Of a stretch of 14,958 nt of DNA, positions 6,913 to 14,387 are shown piece after piece. Each line of letters opens with the position of its first letter. Within the stretch, counting starts at the first letter, position 1. This DNA comes from an uncultured Flavobacteriales bacterium (lineage in GTDB: Bacteria > Bacteroidota > Bacteroidia > Flavobacteriales > BACL11): NCBI GenBank assembly GCA_913052655.1, contig CAJXFN010000019.1, positions 1-14,958 of the forward strand. Direction: 5' to 3'. A program made the position numbers and the translations under genes. The notes beneath the pieces are model-generated. The model was given only the letters and a program-made list of their open reading frames with translations, did not search any database and was not told the origin of the DNA.

Positions 6913-7988
6913 TATTTTATAAAAGGTAAAGAAATAATCTTAGCTTTAATCAACTTTTTTCTTACTTGAATATACACTTCTAATCCTAATATAACATAAT
7001 CAGAAGAAATATATCCCATTGCAATAGCCTTATTAAGTGTAGGAGACATAGTTCCTGAGGTAACTACACCTATTTCAAGATTATTTTCATCTACAATAAT
7101 ATAATCTTTTCTAGCAATTCCTTTATCAATAAGTTCTATCCCAACTAACTTTCGTTTAGTCCCCTCTTCTTTCTGTTTCTTCAAATTTTCTGAATTAATA
7201 AAAGTCTTTGTAAATTTTGTAATCCAACCTAAACCTGCTTCAATTGGAGAGGTTAAATCATCAATATCATTACCATACAAACAAAAACCTTTCTCTAATC
7301 TTAATGTGTCTCTAGCTGCTAATCCAATTGGTTCTAGATGTGTTGAAGTTAAAAACAAGGCTTCCCATAATTTTTTAACATCTTCATTTTTAACATATAA
7401 TTCAAAACCTAACTCCCCTGTATATCCTGTTCTTGATAAAATAACCTCATCAATCCCACAAATCTCCCCTATCTTAAAATTATAGTATTTTATCTCTGAT
7501 AAATTTATATTAGTAAGCTCCTGTAATAAGTCAATTGATTTAGGACCCTGAACAGCTAGAAGTGAGTAGTTTTCCGATTGATTATCTATCAAACAACCAA
7601 ATGAATTTTGATTTTTTATCCAAGATAAATCTTTTGATATATTCGATGCATTAACTACTAACAAGTATTTATTTTCCTCCAACATATATAGAAGAAAATC
7701 ATCAACTATTCCCCCTATATCATTTGGAAGACAGGTATATTGAACCTTTCCTGGGGTCAGTTTACTCACATCATTAGAAGTAATGCTTTGTAAAAATTCT
7801 AAAGAATTCTCACCGCACACAAATATCTCCCCCATATGAGACACATCAAATACACCTACTTCTTCTCTTACTATTCTATGTTCTTCTTTTACTCCTAAAG
7901 AATATTGTACAGGCATATAATAACCTGCAAAATCTACCATCTTTGCACCTAATTTTTGATGAATTTCTGAAAGTACTAACTTTTTCAT
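6912..7988 (-). CDS. gcvT: Aminomethyltransferase, T-protein of the glycine cleavage system
   Basis: GcvT takes the aminomethyl group carried on the lipoyl H-protein, releases ammonia and transfers the one-carbon unit to tetrahydrofolate to give 5,10-methylene-THF. The 358-residue protein has the expected layout: MVDFAGYYMPVQY at residues 17-29, EVGVFDVSHMGEI at 43-55, NDIGGIVDDFLLYM at 89-102 with the Asp pair D96/D97 that includes the catalytic aspartate, LSRTGYTGELGFELY near residue 190, and LAARDTLRLEKGFCLYGND near 230. Size matches bacterial GcvT. No gcvH or gcvP lies nearby, so the other subunits must be encoded elsewhere, as is usual in this group. It is the first gene of a two-gene minus-strand unit with comB and is divergent from the permease at 8082. 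Confidence 0.96.
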   Translation of the reverse strand: MKKLVLSEIHQKLGAKMVDFAGYYMPVQYSLGVKEEHRIVREEVGVFDVSHMGEIFVCGENSLEFLQSITSNDVSKLTPGKVQYTCLPNDIGGIVDDFLLYMLEENKYLLVVNASNISKDLSWIKNQNSFGCLIDNQSENYSLLAVQGPKSIDLLQELTNINLSEIKYYNFKIGEICGIDEVILSRTGYTGELGFELYVKNEDVKKLWEALFLTSTHLEPIGLAARDTLRLEKGFCLYGNDIDDLTSPIEAGLGWITKFTKTFINSENLKKQKEEGTKRKLVGIELIDKGIARKDYIIVDENNLEIGVVTSGTMSPTLNKAIAMGYISSDYVILGLEVYIQVRKKLIKAKIISLPFIK

Positions 7989-8004
7989 TCGATAAAATTT
8001 AATG

Positions 8005-8012
8005 CAAAACTA
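8005..8012 (-). promoter_or_regulatory. Candidate -7 box for gcvT-comB
   Basis: On the minus strand the sequence reads TAGTTTTG, a full match to TAnnTTTG, 16 bases before the gcvT ATG. I do not see a TTG at the right upstream spacing. The position in the 93-bp divergent gap suits a promoter. Confidence 0.35.
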
Positions 8013-8081
8013 ACAATTCAATAGTTTTAAAATGATATCATCATATAAAAATTAATTATTAAATTGCATAAAAATTAAATT

Positions 8082-10283
8082 TTGAAAAAACTTAAAAGAA
8101 AACTTGGTCTTTCCTCTGTAATTGCAATTAGTATCGCAGGAATGTTAGGAGGAATTTTTGTTTTACCCGGAATAGCCGCTGCAAAAACAGGTTCTTCTAT
8201 TTGGCTTGCTTTTTTACTTGCTGCTATTTGCATTTTACCTGCAGTATTATCAAAATCTGAACTTGCAACTGCAATGCCAAAATCTGGAGGAACCTACGTT
8301 TACATTGAGAGAGCTTTTGGCCCTCTATTTGGCACTATATCAGGACTTGGACTTTGGCTCTCGCTTCTATTAAAAAGCGCATTTTGTTTAGTTGGTTTTG
8401 GAGCTTATCTGCTGGTACTTACTAATACCTCTATTCCAATAGAATACTTATCAATAATTTTTCTATTCTTAATTATGATTCTGAATATTTTTGGTGTAAA
8501 GAAAGTAGGAAAAGTTCAATTATTTGTTGTTATAGTTAGTATTTTAGGTTTGATTTCATTATTGTTCTTAGGGTTTCCTCAAGTTAAACAAGAATATATT
8601 AATCCATTTATAAAGCATGGAAAGGAAGGGCTAATAGCATCAATTGCGTTTGTATATGTAGCTTATGCAGGAGTTACTAAAGTTGCTGCTATAGCAGGTG
8701 AAGTAAAAAATCCTAATAGAAACCTGCCTCTTTCTATGATTTTCTCTCTATTTTTAATAACAATTGTATACACTACTATTTCTTATGTCCTTGTTGGAAA
8801 TGTTTCATTAGATATATTAAAAGATGACTACAAACCTATTCATACTCTTGCAACAAATTTATCTGGAGAATGGCTTTCAATAACCATAGCTATTATTGGA
8901 GTACTCACGCTTATATCTATGGCAAACTCTGGGGTTTTAGCTTCTTCAAGATTTCCTTTTGCAATGGCAAATGACAAACTGTTACCTAATCTATTTACAA
9001 AAGTTCATAATAAATATTTAACACCTATAAATACTATTTTCTTTACATGTATTATTATGACTCTAGTCATTCTTTTTCTAGATATAGAAAAAATTGCCAA
9101 ACTAGCAAGTGCATTTAAGGTAGCGATGTTTATTACTGTTAATTTATGTGTTATAATTTTAAGAGAGACATCTGTACAATGGTACAATCCCTCATACAAA
9201 TCACCTTTTTATCCCTACATTCAATTATTTGGAATTATTAGTGGATTAATTTTATTATTTTATTTAGGACTAATGCCAATATTAGTTTTATTTTCTATTA
9301 GTATTTTAGGAGGCATCTTGTATTTGTTTTATGGAAAAAAATCTTCAAGATCTGGTGTTTTAGGTAATTATGGACACTTACCAGCTCTATCTCTTTTTTT
9401 AAAAAAGAAAACACAAACTAATGAATTAAAGACAATAAATACTGAAGGTTATGATATTGATTCAGAATATCATTCTGACAATTCTTCTGTAATTGTTACA
9501 TTATTGGGTAATGAATATTCTCCAGAAAATCTTACTGAACTAGGAACCTCATTAAGTCTTGATAAAAAGATTAAGGTTGTAAATATTACTGAGGCTCCAG
9601 ATCAGACTTCACTAGATGCTTTTACTACAAAAACTGCAAAAATTAAATCAATTGAAAGGCAAATTAACAATGTTGGAAAACTTCAAAATGCGAATTTAAA
9701 TTTTGAACCTTTAATTACCCACAATATCTCTCACTCCATTCAAACTATGAGTGCGTCAAATTTCTTAGAATGGTTAGTATTAGAATGGAATGGTAGAGCA
9801 TATAATGGACTTCTAATCAACAATCCACTAGGATGGATCTTAAGCAATGTCAATTCAAATTTTGCTCTATTTAAAGATAATGGAATACGGTATTTCTCAG
9901 AAATTGTTCTTGCTATAAGACCTAATAGTAAAGATTTAAAACAATTAATAAAGACTACTGCTCAAATAGCAAATTTCTACAATGCAAATTTTACATTATT
10001 ACATATTGTCTCAGAAAACTATAAAGAATCTGATCTTTTAAACCTAAAGAATAGCTCTAAAAAACATATATCCGAATATTCTGATTTTGCAAAGGTACGT
10101 ATTGAATGCTCTAATAATCCATTTGAGTGTGTTGAAGAACTGTCCTCTGAATACGACTTACTAGTACTAGGAACTCCAAGAAAAGATACTTGGAGAAGTG
10201 TATTATTTGGAACAGGTAAAGATTTATTTGCTACTCAAGCAAATTGTTCGGTATTAAGATTGACTATAAAATCAACTAATTAA
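8082..10283 (+). CDS. APC-family amino acid/polyamine permease fused to two UspA-like domains
   Basis: This 733-residue inner-membrane protein joins an APC-superfamily transporter to a cytoplasmic regulatory tail. Residues about 10-420 contain roughly twelve hydrophobic helices, starting with the APC helix-1 motif GMLGGIFVLPG (20-30), then the MPKSGGTYVYIERAFGP segment (about 65-81) and YVAYAGVTKVAAIAGEVKNP (about 192-211). Residues about 468-590 (SSVIVTLLGNEYS onward) look like a degenerate universal stress domain. Residues about 606-730 form a clearer one, from EIVLAIRPNSKDL through LLVLGTPRKDTWRSVLFGT to the NCSVLRL end. Translation must start at TTG 8082: an in-frame TAA lies at 8076-8078 and the next ATG is residue 20-21, inside helix 1. 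The substrate cannot be told; amino acids are most likely by family. The Usp tail may tune transport to energy state or nucleotide. Confidence 0.85.
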   Translation: MKKLKRKLGLSSVIAISIAGMLGGIFVLPGIAAAKTGSSIWLAFLLAAICILPAVLSKSELATAMPKSGGTYVYIERAFGPLFGTISGLGLWLSLLLKSAFCLVGFGAYLLVLTNTSIPIEYLSIIFLFLIMILNIFGVKKVGKVQLFVVIVSILGLISLLFLGFPQVKQEYINPFIKHGKEGLIASIAFVYVAYAGVTKVAAIAGEVKNPNRNLPLSMIFSLFLITIVYTTISYVLVGNVSLDILKDDYKPIHTLATNLSGEWLSITIAIIGVLTLISMANSGVLASSRFPFAMANDKLLPNLFTKVHNKYLTPINTIFFTCIIMTLVILFLDIEKIAKLASAFKVAMFITVNLCVIILRETSVQWYNPSYKSPFYPYIQLFGIISGLILLFYLGLMPILVLFSISILGGILYLFYGKKSSRSGVLGNYGHLPALSLFLKKKTQTNELKTINTEGYDIDSEYHSDNSSVIVTLLGNEYSPENLTELGTSLSLDKKIKVVNITEAPDQTSLDAFTTKTAKIKSIERQINNVGKLQNANLNFEPLITHNISHSIQTMSASNFLEWLVLEWNGRAYNGLLINNPLGWILSNVNSNFALFKDNGIRYFSEIVLAIRPNSKDLKQLIKTTAQIANFYNANFTLLHIVSENYKESDLLNLKNSSKKHISEYSDFAKVRIECSNNPFECVEELSSEYDLLVLGTPRKDTWRSVLFGTGKDLFATQANCSVLRLTIKSTN

Positions 10284-10293
10284 GTTATTTTTA

Positions 10294-10301
10294 TATATTT
10301 G
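10294..10301 (+). promoter_or_regulatory. Candidate -7 box for the DUF3276 gene
   Basis: TATATTTG matches TAnnTTTG in the 49-bp gap between the permease stop and the 10333 ATG. No TTG is found 17-23 bases upstream (nearest at 10260-10262, 31 bases away). An own promoter would fit the separate terminator after this gene. Confidence 0.35.
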
Positions 10302-10332
10302 TATTAGTTTTAAAAAATATAAAAGATAAAAT

Positions 10333-10704
10333 ATGGCAGACAATAGAGATGAGATTTATTCAAAATCATTAAGAGCTGGTAGAAGAACTTATTTTTTTGA
10401 TGTGAGATCAACAAGGGCTGATGACTATTATTTAACAATTACCGAAAGCAAGAGAGATTTTAATGAAGATGGAACTCCATTTTACAAAAAACATAAAATT
10501 TACCTTTACAAGGAAGATTTTCAAAATTTTAAGGACCACTTAAATGAAATGGTTGACTACATAATAAATGAGAGAGGAGAAGAAGTTATATCAATACATA
10601 AAGATGAAAATTTTTCAGAACCAAAACAAGAAGAATCAAAAGAAAAATCCTCAACTGATTTTACAGAAGTAAATTTTGAAGATTTAGGAAAAGAAAACCA
10701 ATAA
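10333..10704 (+). CDS. DUF3276 (PUR-alpha-like) nucleic-acid-binding protein
   Basis: This 123-residue protein has a single PUR-type domain, a beta-beta-beta-beta-alpha fold that binds single-stranded DNA or RNA. The domain spans about residues 9-82: YSKSLRAGRRTYFFDVRSTR (9-28), DYYLTITESKRDF (31-43), KKHKIYLYKEDFQNFKDHL (52-70) and the helix leading to DYIINERGEEV. Basic and aromatic residues on the strands (R14, R17, R18, Y20, F21, F22) suit nucleic-acid contact. A charged, low-complexity tail follows (about 88-123, rich in E, K and S), ending in an acidic VNFEDLGKENQ. Relatives are near-universal in Bacteroidota and occur in Borrelia as BpuR, where they bind RNA and DNA. The role here is probably post-transcriptional or nucleoid-related. 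It stands alone, flanked by a candidate promoter and a good terminator. Confidence 0.88.
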   Translation: MADNRDEIYSKSLRAGRRTYFFDVRSTRADDYYLTITESKRDFNEDGTPFYKKHKIYLYKEDFQNFKDHLNEMVDYIINERGEEVISIHKDENFSEPKQEESKEKSSTDFTEVNFEDLGKENQ

Positions 10705-10726
10705 TATATTTAAATAAAAACTAATA

Positions 10727-10754
10727 AAAGCCCATTTTATAATGGGTTTTTTTT
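10727..10754 (+). terminator. Rho-independent terminator after the DUF3276 gene
   Basis: AAAGCCCATT (10727-10736), a TTAT loop and AATGGGTTTT (10741-10750) form a 10-bp stem with one G-T pair, followed by an unbroken run of T to 10754. It starts 23 bases after the stop at 10704 and separates this gene from parA. It is the strongest terminator in the window. Confidence 0.88.
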
Positions 10755-10823
10755 ATTAAAAACTTTCCGACTTTTGTTAATAAATGAATATCTTTTAAAA
10801 TAACCTATCTCCTATTATAGTTG

Positions 10824-10831
10824 TATTTTTG
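10824..10831 (+). promoter_or_regulatory. Candidate -7 box for the parA-parB cluster
   Basis: TATTTTTG matches TAnnTTTG, 18 bases upstream of the parA start and downstream of the terminator at 10727-10754, so a promoter is needed in this region. No TTG lies at the standard spacing; the TTG at 10774-10776 is too far away. Confidence 0.4.
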
Positions 10832-10848
10832 AAACACACAAAAAAAAT

Positions 10849-11652
10849 ATGATGGGTAAAATTATTGCAATCGCAAACCAAAAAGGTGGAGTAGGTAAAA
10901 CAACTACTGCAATGAATCTTGCTGCAGGTTTAGGGGTTTTAGAAAAAAAAGTTCTATTAGTAGATGTAGATCCTCAAGCTAACTCTACCTCTGGAGTTGG
11001 ATTTGACCCTAGAGAAATTGAAAATGGAGTTTATGAATGTTTAATTGGAAAAGTAAAAGCAAAAGACATAATTTTAGAAACAAAGAGTCCCAATTTATAC
11101 TTACTTCCTGCGCATATTGACTTAGTAGGTGCTGAACTTGAATTTGTAAATGAAGAAGATAGAGAACAAATGATGAAAAATGCTCTTTCTGAAATTGTGA
11201 ATGATTTTGACTATATAATTATAGATTGCGCTCCTTCTTTAGGTGTTTTAACATTAAATTCTCTAACTGCTGCTGACTCATTAATTATACCTATTCAATG
11301 TGAATACTTTGCTTTAGAAGGGTTAGGAAAATTACTAAATACGGTAAAAATAGTTCAAAAAAGACTAAATCCGGAGTTGACTATAGAGGGACTACTTTTA
11401 ACAATGTATGATACTCGTTTAAGACTATCTAATCAAGTAGTAGAAGAAGTAAAAACACATTTTCAAGATTTAGTGTTTAAAACAATTATTCATAGAAATG
11501 TAACCTTGGGAGAATCTCCTTCTTATGGTGAAACTATTATTATACATGACGCTACAAGTAAGGGAGCTATTAATTATTTAAATCTTGCATCTGAAATACT
11601 AGATAATGAACAAAAGAAATTAGAAGAAGAAAACTTAGTGAGTAATGAATAG
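10849..11652 (+). CDS. parA: Chromosome-partitioning ATPase ParA (Soj)
   Basis: ParA is the ATP-dependent, DNA-binding partner of ParB in chromosome segregation; ATP binding drives dimerisation on the nucleoid and ParB stimulates hydrolysis. The 267-residue protein has the deviant Walker A QKGGVGKTTT at residues 11-20, the A' motif LLVDVDPQANST at 37-48 (catalytic D41), Walker B DYIIIDCAPS at 121-130, and the family segments PIQCEYFALEGLGKL and LTMYDTRLRLSNQVVEEV. Length matches chromosomal ParA of the Soj type, without the N-terminal helix-turn-helix of plasmid type Ia ParA. Two adjacent ATGs (10849 and 10852) are possible; the second gives the more typical MGKIIAIANQKGG start. It overlaps parB by 8 bases, so the two are co-translated. 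Confidence 0.96.
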   Translation: MMGKIIAIANQKGGVGKTTTAMNLAAGLGVLEKKVLLVDVDPQANSTSGVGFDPREIENGVYECLIGKVKAKDIILETKSPNLYLLPAHIDLVGAELEFVNEEDREQMMKNALSEIVNDFDYIIIDCAPSLGVLTLNSLTAADSLIIPIQCEYFALEGLGKLLNTVKIVQKRLNPELTIEGLLLTMYDTRLRLSNQVVEEVKTHFQDLVFKTIIHRNVTLGESPSYGETIIIHDATSKGAINYLNLASEILDNEQKKLEEENLVSNE

Positions 11653-12553
11653 AAAAAAAAGTGTTTTAGGAAGAGGATTAGAATCTATTTTAAAAAATCC
11701 AAATACAGATATTACTAGTAAATCAGAAAAAAATAATATTGTTGGAAATATTAGTACTATTAACATTTCCGAAATTAGTAATAACCCTTTTCAGCCTAGA
11801 AAAGAATTTGACCAAGAAAAACTAGAGGAATTAGCACATTCTATAGAGACTTTAGGAATTATTCAACCTATTACAGTTCGCAAATTAGGAAACGATAAAT
11901 ATCAATTGATATCTGGAGAAAGAAGATTTAGAGCTTCGAAAATGGCTGGAAAATCACAAATTCCTGCATTTATACGAATAGCGAACGACCAACAAATGCT
12001 AGAAATGGCACTAGTAGAAAATATTCAAAGATCGAATCTAAATCCTATTGAAATCGCTTTATCTTACCATAGACTAATGACTGAATGTAAGCTTACGCAA
12101 GAACAATGTTCAGAGCGAGTAGGTAAAAAAAGAAGTACGGTAGCAAACTTTTTAAGGCTATTAAAACTTCCTGAAGAGATACAATCCGCATTAAAAGAAG
12201 AAAAAATATCTATGGGACATGCTAGAGCGTTAATAAATGTAAAAGACAAACAAAGTCAGATTAGTTTGTGTAATGATACTATTGCAAATGCTCATTCTGT
12301 TCGTATTTTGGAACAAATGGTACGTACTTTTGCCGAAACTGGATACAAACAAACATCCAAAACTCAAAAAAACAATAATAAAATTCAAACTACTTTACCC
12401 TTTTATTCTCAACAAGCTATCCACACACTTGGTAGAAATTTAGATAAAGAAATAGAAGTGAAACGAAACAATAAAGGAAAAGGTAAAATAGTTATACCTT
12501 TTACTTCAGATGAAGATTTTAAAAATTTAATGGAAAAACTAAACAAATCTTGA
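11645..12553 (+). CDS. parB: Chromosome-partitioning protein ParB (CTP-dependent clamp)
   Basis: ParB loads on parS sites, closes into a sliding clamp with CTP and recruits ParA and condensin near the origin. The 302-residue chain shows the usual domains: an N-terminal ParA-contact motif KSVLGRGLESIL (5-16), the CTP-binding domain with NPFQPRKEFD (47-56) and GERRFRA (91-97), ENIQRSNLNPIE (125-136), a helix-turn-helix at about 150-172 (TQEQCSERVGKKRSTVANFL), then a linker and a short basic C-terminal dimerisation region ending in FKNLMEKLNKS. All key motifs are present. It overlaps parA by 8 bases and the next gene by 4 bases, marking a tightly coupled operon. No convincing parS was found in the window. 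Confidence 0.96.
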   Translation: MNRKKSVLGRGLESILKNPNTDITSKSEKNNIVGNISTINISEISNNPFQPRKEFDQEKLEELAHSIETLGIIQPITVRKLGNDKYQLISGERRFRASKMAGKSQIPAFIRIANDQQMLEMALVENIQRSNLNPIEIALSYHRLMTECKLTQEQCSERVGKKRSTVANFLRLLKLPEEIQSALKEEKISMGHARALINVKDKQSQISLCNDTIANAHSVRILEQMVRTFAETGYKQTSKTQKNNNKIQTTLPFYSQQAIHTLGRNLDKEIEVKRNNKGKGKIVIPFTSDEDFKNLMEKLNKS

Positions 12554-13044
12554 AACAAAAAGCGTACATAATTATCTTTTGTACCTTACTATCTTCTGTT
12601 GTTTTTTCTCAGAAAATAAAGAAAGATAAATCTCCAAAAAAAGCAGCACTATTTTCAGCAATACTTCCTGGATCAGGACAAATTTACACCGAAAAATATT
12701 GGAAAGTACCTATCGTATATGGAGGAATTATTACATCTATTTATTTTATTGAAGAAAACAACAAAAAATACAAAAATTATAAAGAGGCTGCTCTATTGAG
12801 TTACGAAATAGGAGAAAATCAATTAGGATATACGTATACAGAACTTAAAACTCTAAAAAATCATTACAGAAGAAATAGAGATGTATCTTATTTTAGTTTG
12901 TTGGGAATTTACATCCTAAACATAGTAGACGCATCAGTAAATGCTCACCTATATAATTTTGATGTTTCAGACGATATAAGTATAAATATTAAACCACATT
13001 TAAGTTTATACAATTATGGAGTAAATTTATCGCTAAATTTCTAA
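12550..13044 (+). CDS. DUF5683 domain protein, secreted or envelope-associated
   Basis: This 164-residue protein of unknown function has an N-terminal signal sequence (KQK, hydrophobic residues about 6-19, then F-S-Q with cleavage expected near residue 20). The DUF5683 core follows: KKAALFSAILPGSGQIY (about 31-47, a glycine-bearing hydrophobic segment), KYWKVPIVYGGI (about 50-61) and a second hydrophobic stretch around FSLLGIYILNIVDASVNAHL. It would sit in or at the inner membrane or in the periplasm. DUF5683 genes usually lie right after parB in flavobacteria, as here. Translation starts at a TTG that overlaps the parB stop (TTGA, 12550-12553); no in-frame ATG exists near the N-terminus that would keep the signal peptide. 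The protein is on the short side for the family. Confidence 0.82.
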   Translation: MKQKAYIIIFCTLLSSVVFSQKIKKDKSPKKAALFSAILPGSGQIYTEKYWKVPIVYGGIITSIYFIEENNKKYKNYKEAALLSYEIGENQLGYTYTELKTLKNHYRRNRDVSYFSLLGIYILNIVDASVNAHLYNFDVSDDISINIKPHLSLYNYGVNLSLNF

Positions 13045-13049
13045 TTTTG
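13042..13049 (+). promoter_or_regulatory. Possible -7 box before lepB
   Basis: TAATTTTG matches TAnnTTTG 20 bases ahead of the lepB ATG and overlaps the DUF5683 stop. No TTG is found at the proper spacing. lepB may simply be read through from the parAB transcript, since the gap is only 25 bases. Confidence 0.28.
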
Positions 13050-13069
13050 TAAAATTAATTTTTAAGATA

Positions 13070-14386
13070 ATGATAAAAGATTTAAAAAACTTAGACAATT
13101 GGAATTTATCTAAAAAGCGTAAATTTTTCTGGGTTTTCACAATTGCTTGGGTATTAATTGTATATTTAATTGATGGAGAATGGCTGTACTTTATTCCATT
13201 TATTGTTGGGGATATAATTTTTTGGAAAACTATCAATTACACATTCTGGAAAAAAAGAAAGAAGAAAGTAGAAAAAACAAAATCTTGGATCAAAAGTTGG
13301 GGAGACGCTATTTTATTTGCTGTAATTGCTGCAACTATTTTACGAACTTTCTTCATTGAAGCTTATACAATACCTACACCTTCTATGGAAAAATCTTTAA
13401 TGGTTGGAGATTATTTATTTGTTAGTAAAACCTCGTACGGACCCAGGGTACCAATTACTCCTTTATCCTTTCCATTGGTTCATCATACACTTCCAGTTAT
13501 TGGAGGAAAATCCTATCTAGAATGGCTACAAATACCATACCACAGAATGTCTGGATGGAAAATTGCTAATGCCCAATCTCCAATTGGCGTGGACAGAAAC
13601 GATTGTGTAGTTTTTAACTGGCCAGCAGAAAGGGAGGGTAGGCCTATAGACAAAAAAGAAAATTATGTTAAAAGATGTGTAGCACTTCCAGGTGATGAGA
13701 TAAAAATTGAAGAAGGAATTCTATTTATAAACGGTGAAAAAGAAACAAAATACAAATGGATGAAAAAACAGAGAAGGTATTTTGTAAAAACACAATCAGG
13801 ATTAAATAAAGAGAAGTTATATCTGGACTATGACATCTACCCAACAGATATACAAAAACTCAGGTTTGAAAATGTATATGCAATAAACACTACTGAAAGC
13901 GCCATCAAAGATTTAAAGAAAAAACCCTATGTTGATAGTGTTTGGTCTACTGGTCCTCAAGGAGACATTTTTAACAATAAAGTTATGAATCCAGATTATT
14001 TCCTTGTACATAATCCTTATAATTGGAACGAGGAAAACTATGGACCTCTTACGATTCCAAAACAAGGAGTTAAGGTAGTGATTACCAAAGATAATATCGC
14101 TCTTTACAAACAAATTATTAATAGGTATGAAGGAGAAGAAATGGGAAATCCGGATAACTTCTTAAATATAAAAACAGAGTTAGAGGTAAACGGATCTACA
14201 AACTATACCTTTAAACAAAATTATTACTGGTTAATGGGAGATAACAGACAAAATTCTGCAGACAGTAGATTCTGGGGATTTGTTCCAGAAAATCATATTG
14301 TAGGTAAAGCCTTATTTATATGGATGAGTTATGACAAATATGGGAAGGGTATCAGATGGAACAGATTGTTCAATTCAGTAAAATAA
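13070..14386 (+). CDS. lepB: Signal peptidase I (S26 family, Bacteroidota-type with long insertion)
   Basis: LepB removes signal peptides from secreted proteins at the periplasmic face of the inner membrane using a Ser/Lys dyad. The 438-residue protein has hydrophobic helices at about 19-34, 38-52 and 79-95. The catalytic serine is S105 in TIPTPSMEKSL (100-110), and the general base is K201 in YVKRCVALPGDEI (199-211). The box with GDNR is at residues 390-393, followed by SADSRFWGFVP. The region between the LPGD box and GDNR, about 180 residues, is much longer than in E. coli-type enzymes and is typical of the phylum. All catalytic residues are intact. It follows DUF5683 by 25 bases and is followed 1 base later by the WbqC gene. 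dapB, which I expect between DUF5683 and lepB in many flavobacteria, is not here. Confidence 0.95.
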   Translation: MIKDLKNLDNWNLSKKRKFFWVFTIAWVLIVYLIDGEWLYFIPFIVGDIIFWKTINYTFWKKRKKKVEKTKSWIKSWGDAILFAVIAATILRTFFIEAYTIPTPSMEKSLMVGDYLFVSKTSYGPRVPITPLSFPLVHHTLPVIGGKSYLEWLQIPYHRMSGWKIANAQSPIGVDRNDCVVFNWPAEREGRPIDKKENYVKRCVALPGDEIKIEEGILFINGEKETKYKWMKKQRRYFVKTQSGLNKEKLYLDYDIYPTDIQKLRFENVYAINTTESAIKDLKKKPYVDSVWSTGPQGDIFNNKVMNPDYFLVHNPYNWNEENYGPLTIPKQGVKVVITKDNIALYKQIINRYEGEEMGNPDNFLNIKTELEVNGSTNYTFKQNYYWLMGDNRQNSADSRFWGFVPENHIVGKALFIWMSYDKYGKGIRWNRLFNSVK

Positions 14387-14387
14387 A

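Noticed and set aside
9005..9199. Minus-strand frame of 64 residues inside the permease
   Set aside because: Antisense shadow of a transmembrane coding region.
12064..12249. Minus-strand frame of 61 residues inside parB
   Set aside because: Antisense shadow of the ParB helix-turn-helix coding region.
13033..13236. Minus-strand frame of 67 residues across the lepB start
   Set aside because: Overlaps the lepB N-terminus and the DUF5683 end; no supporting features.
13913..14113. Minus-strand frame of 66 residues inside lepB
   Set aside because: Antisense shadow of a well-supported gene.
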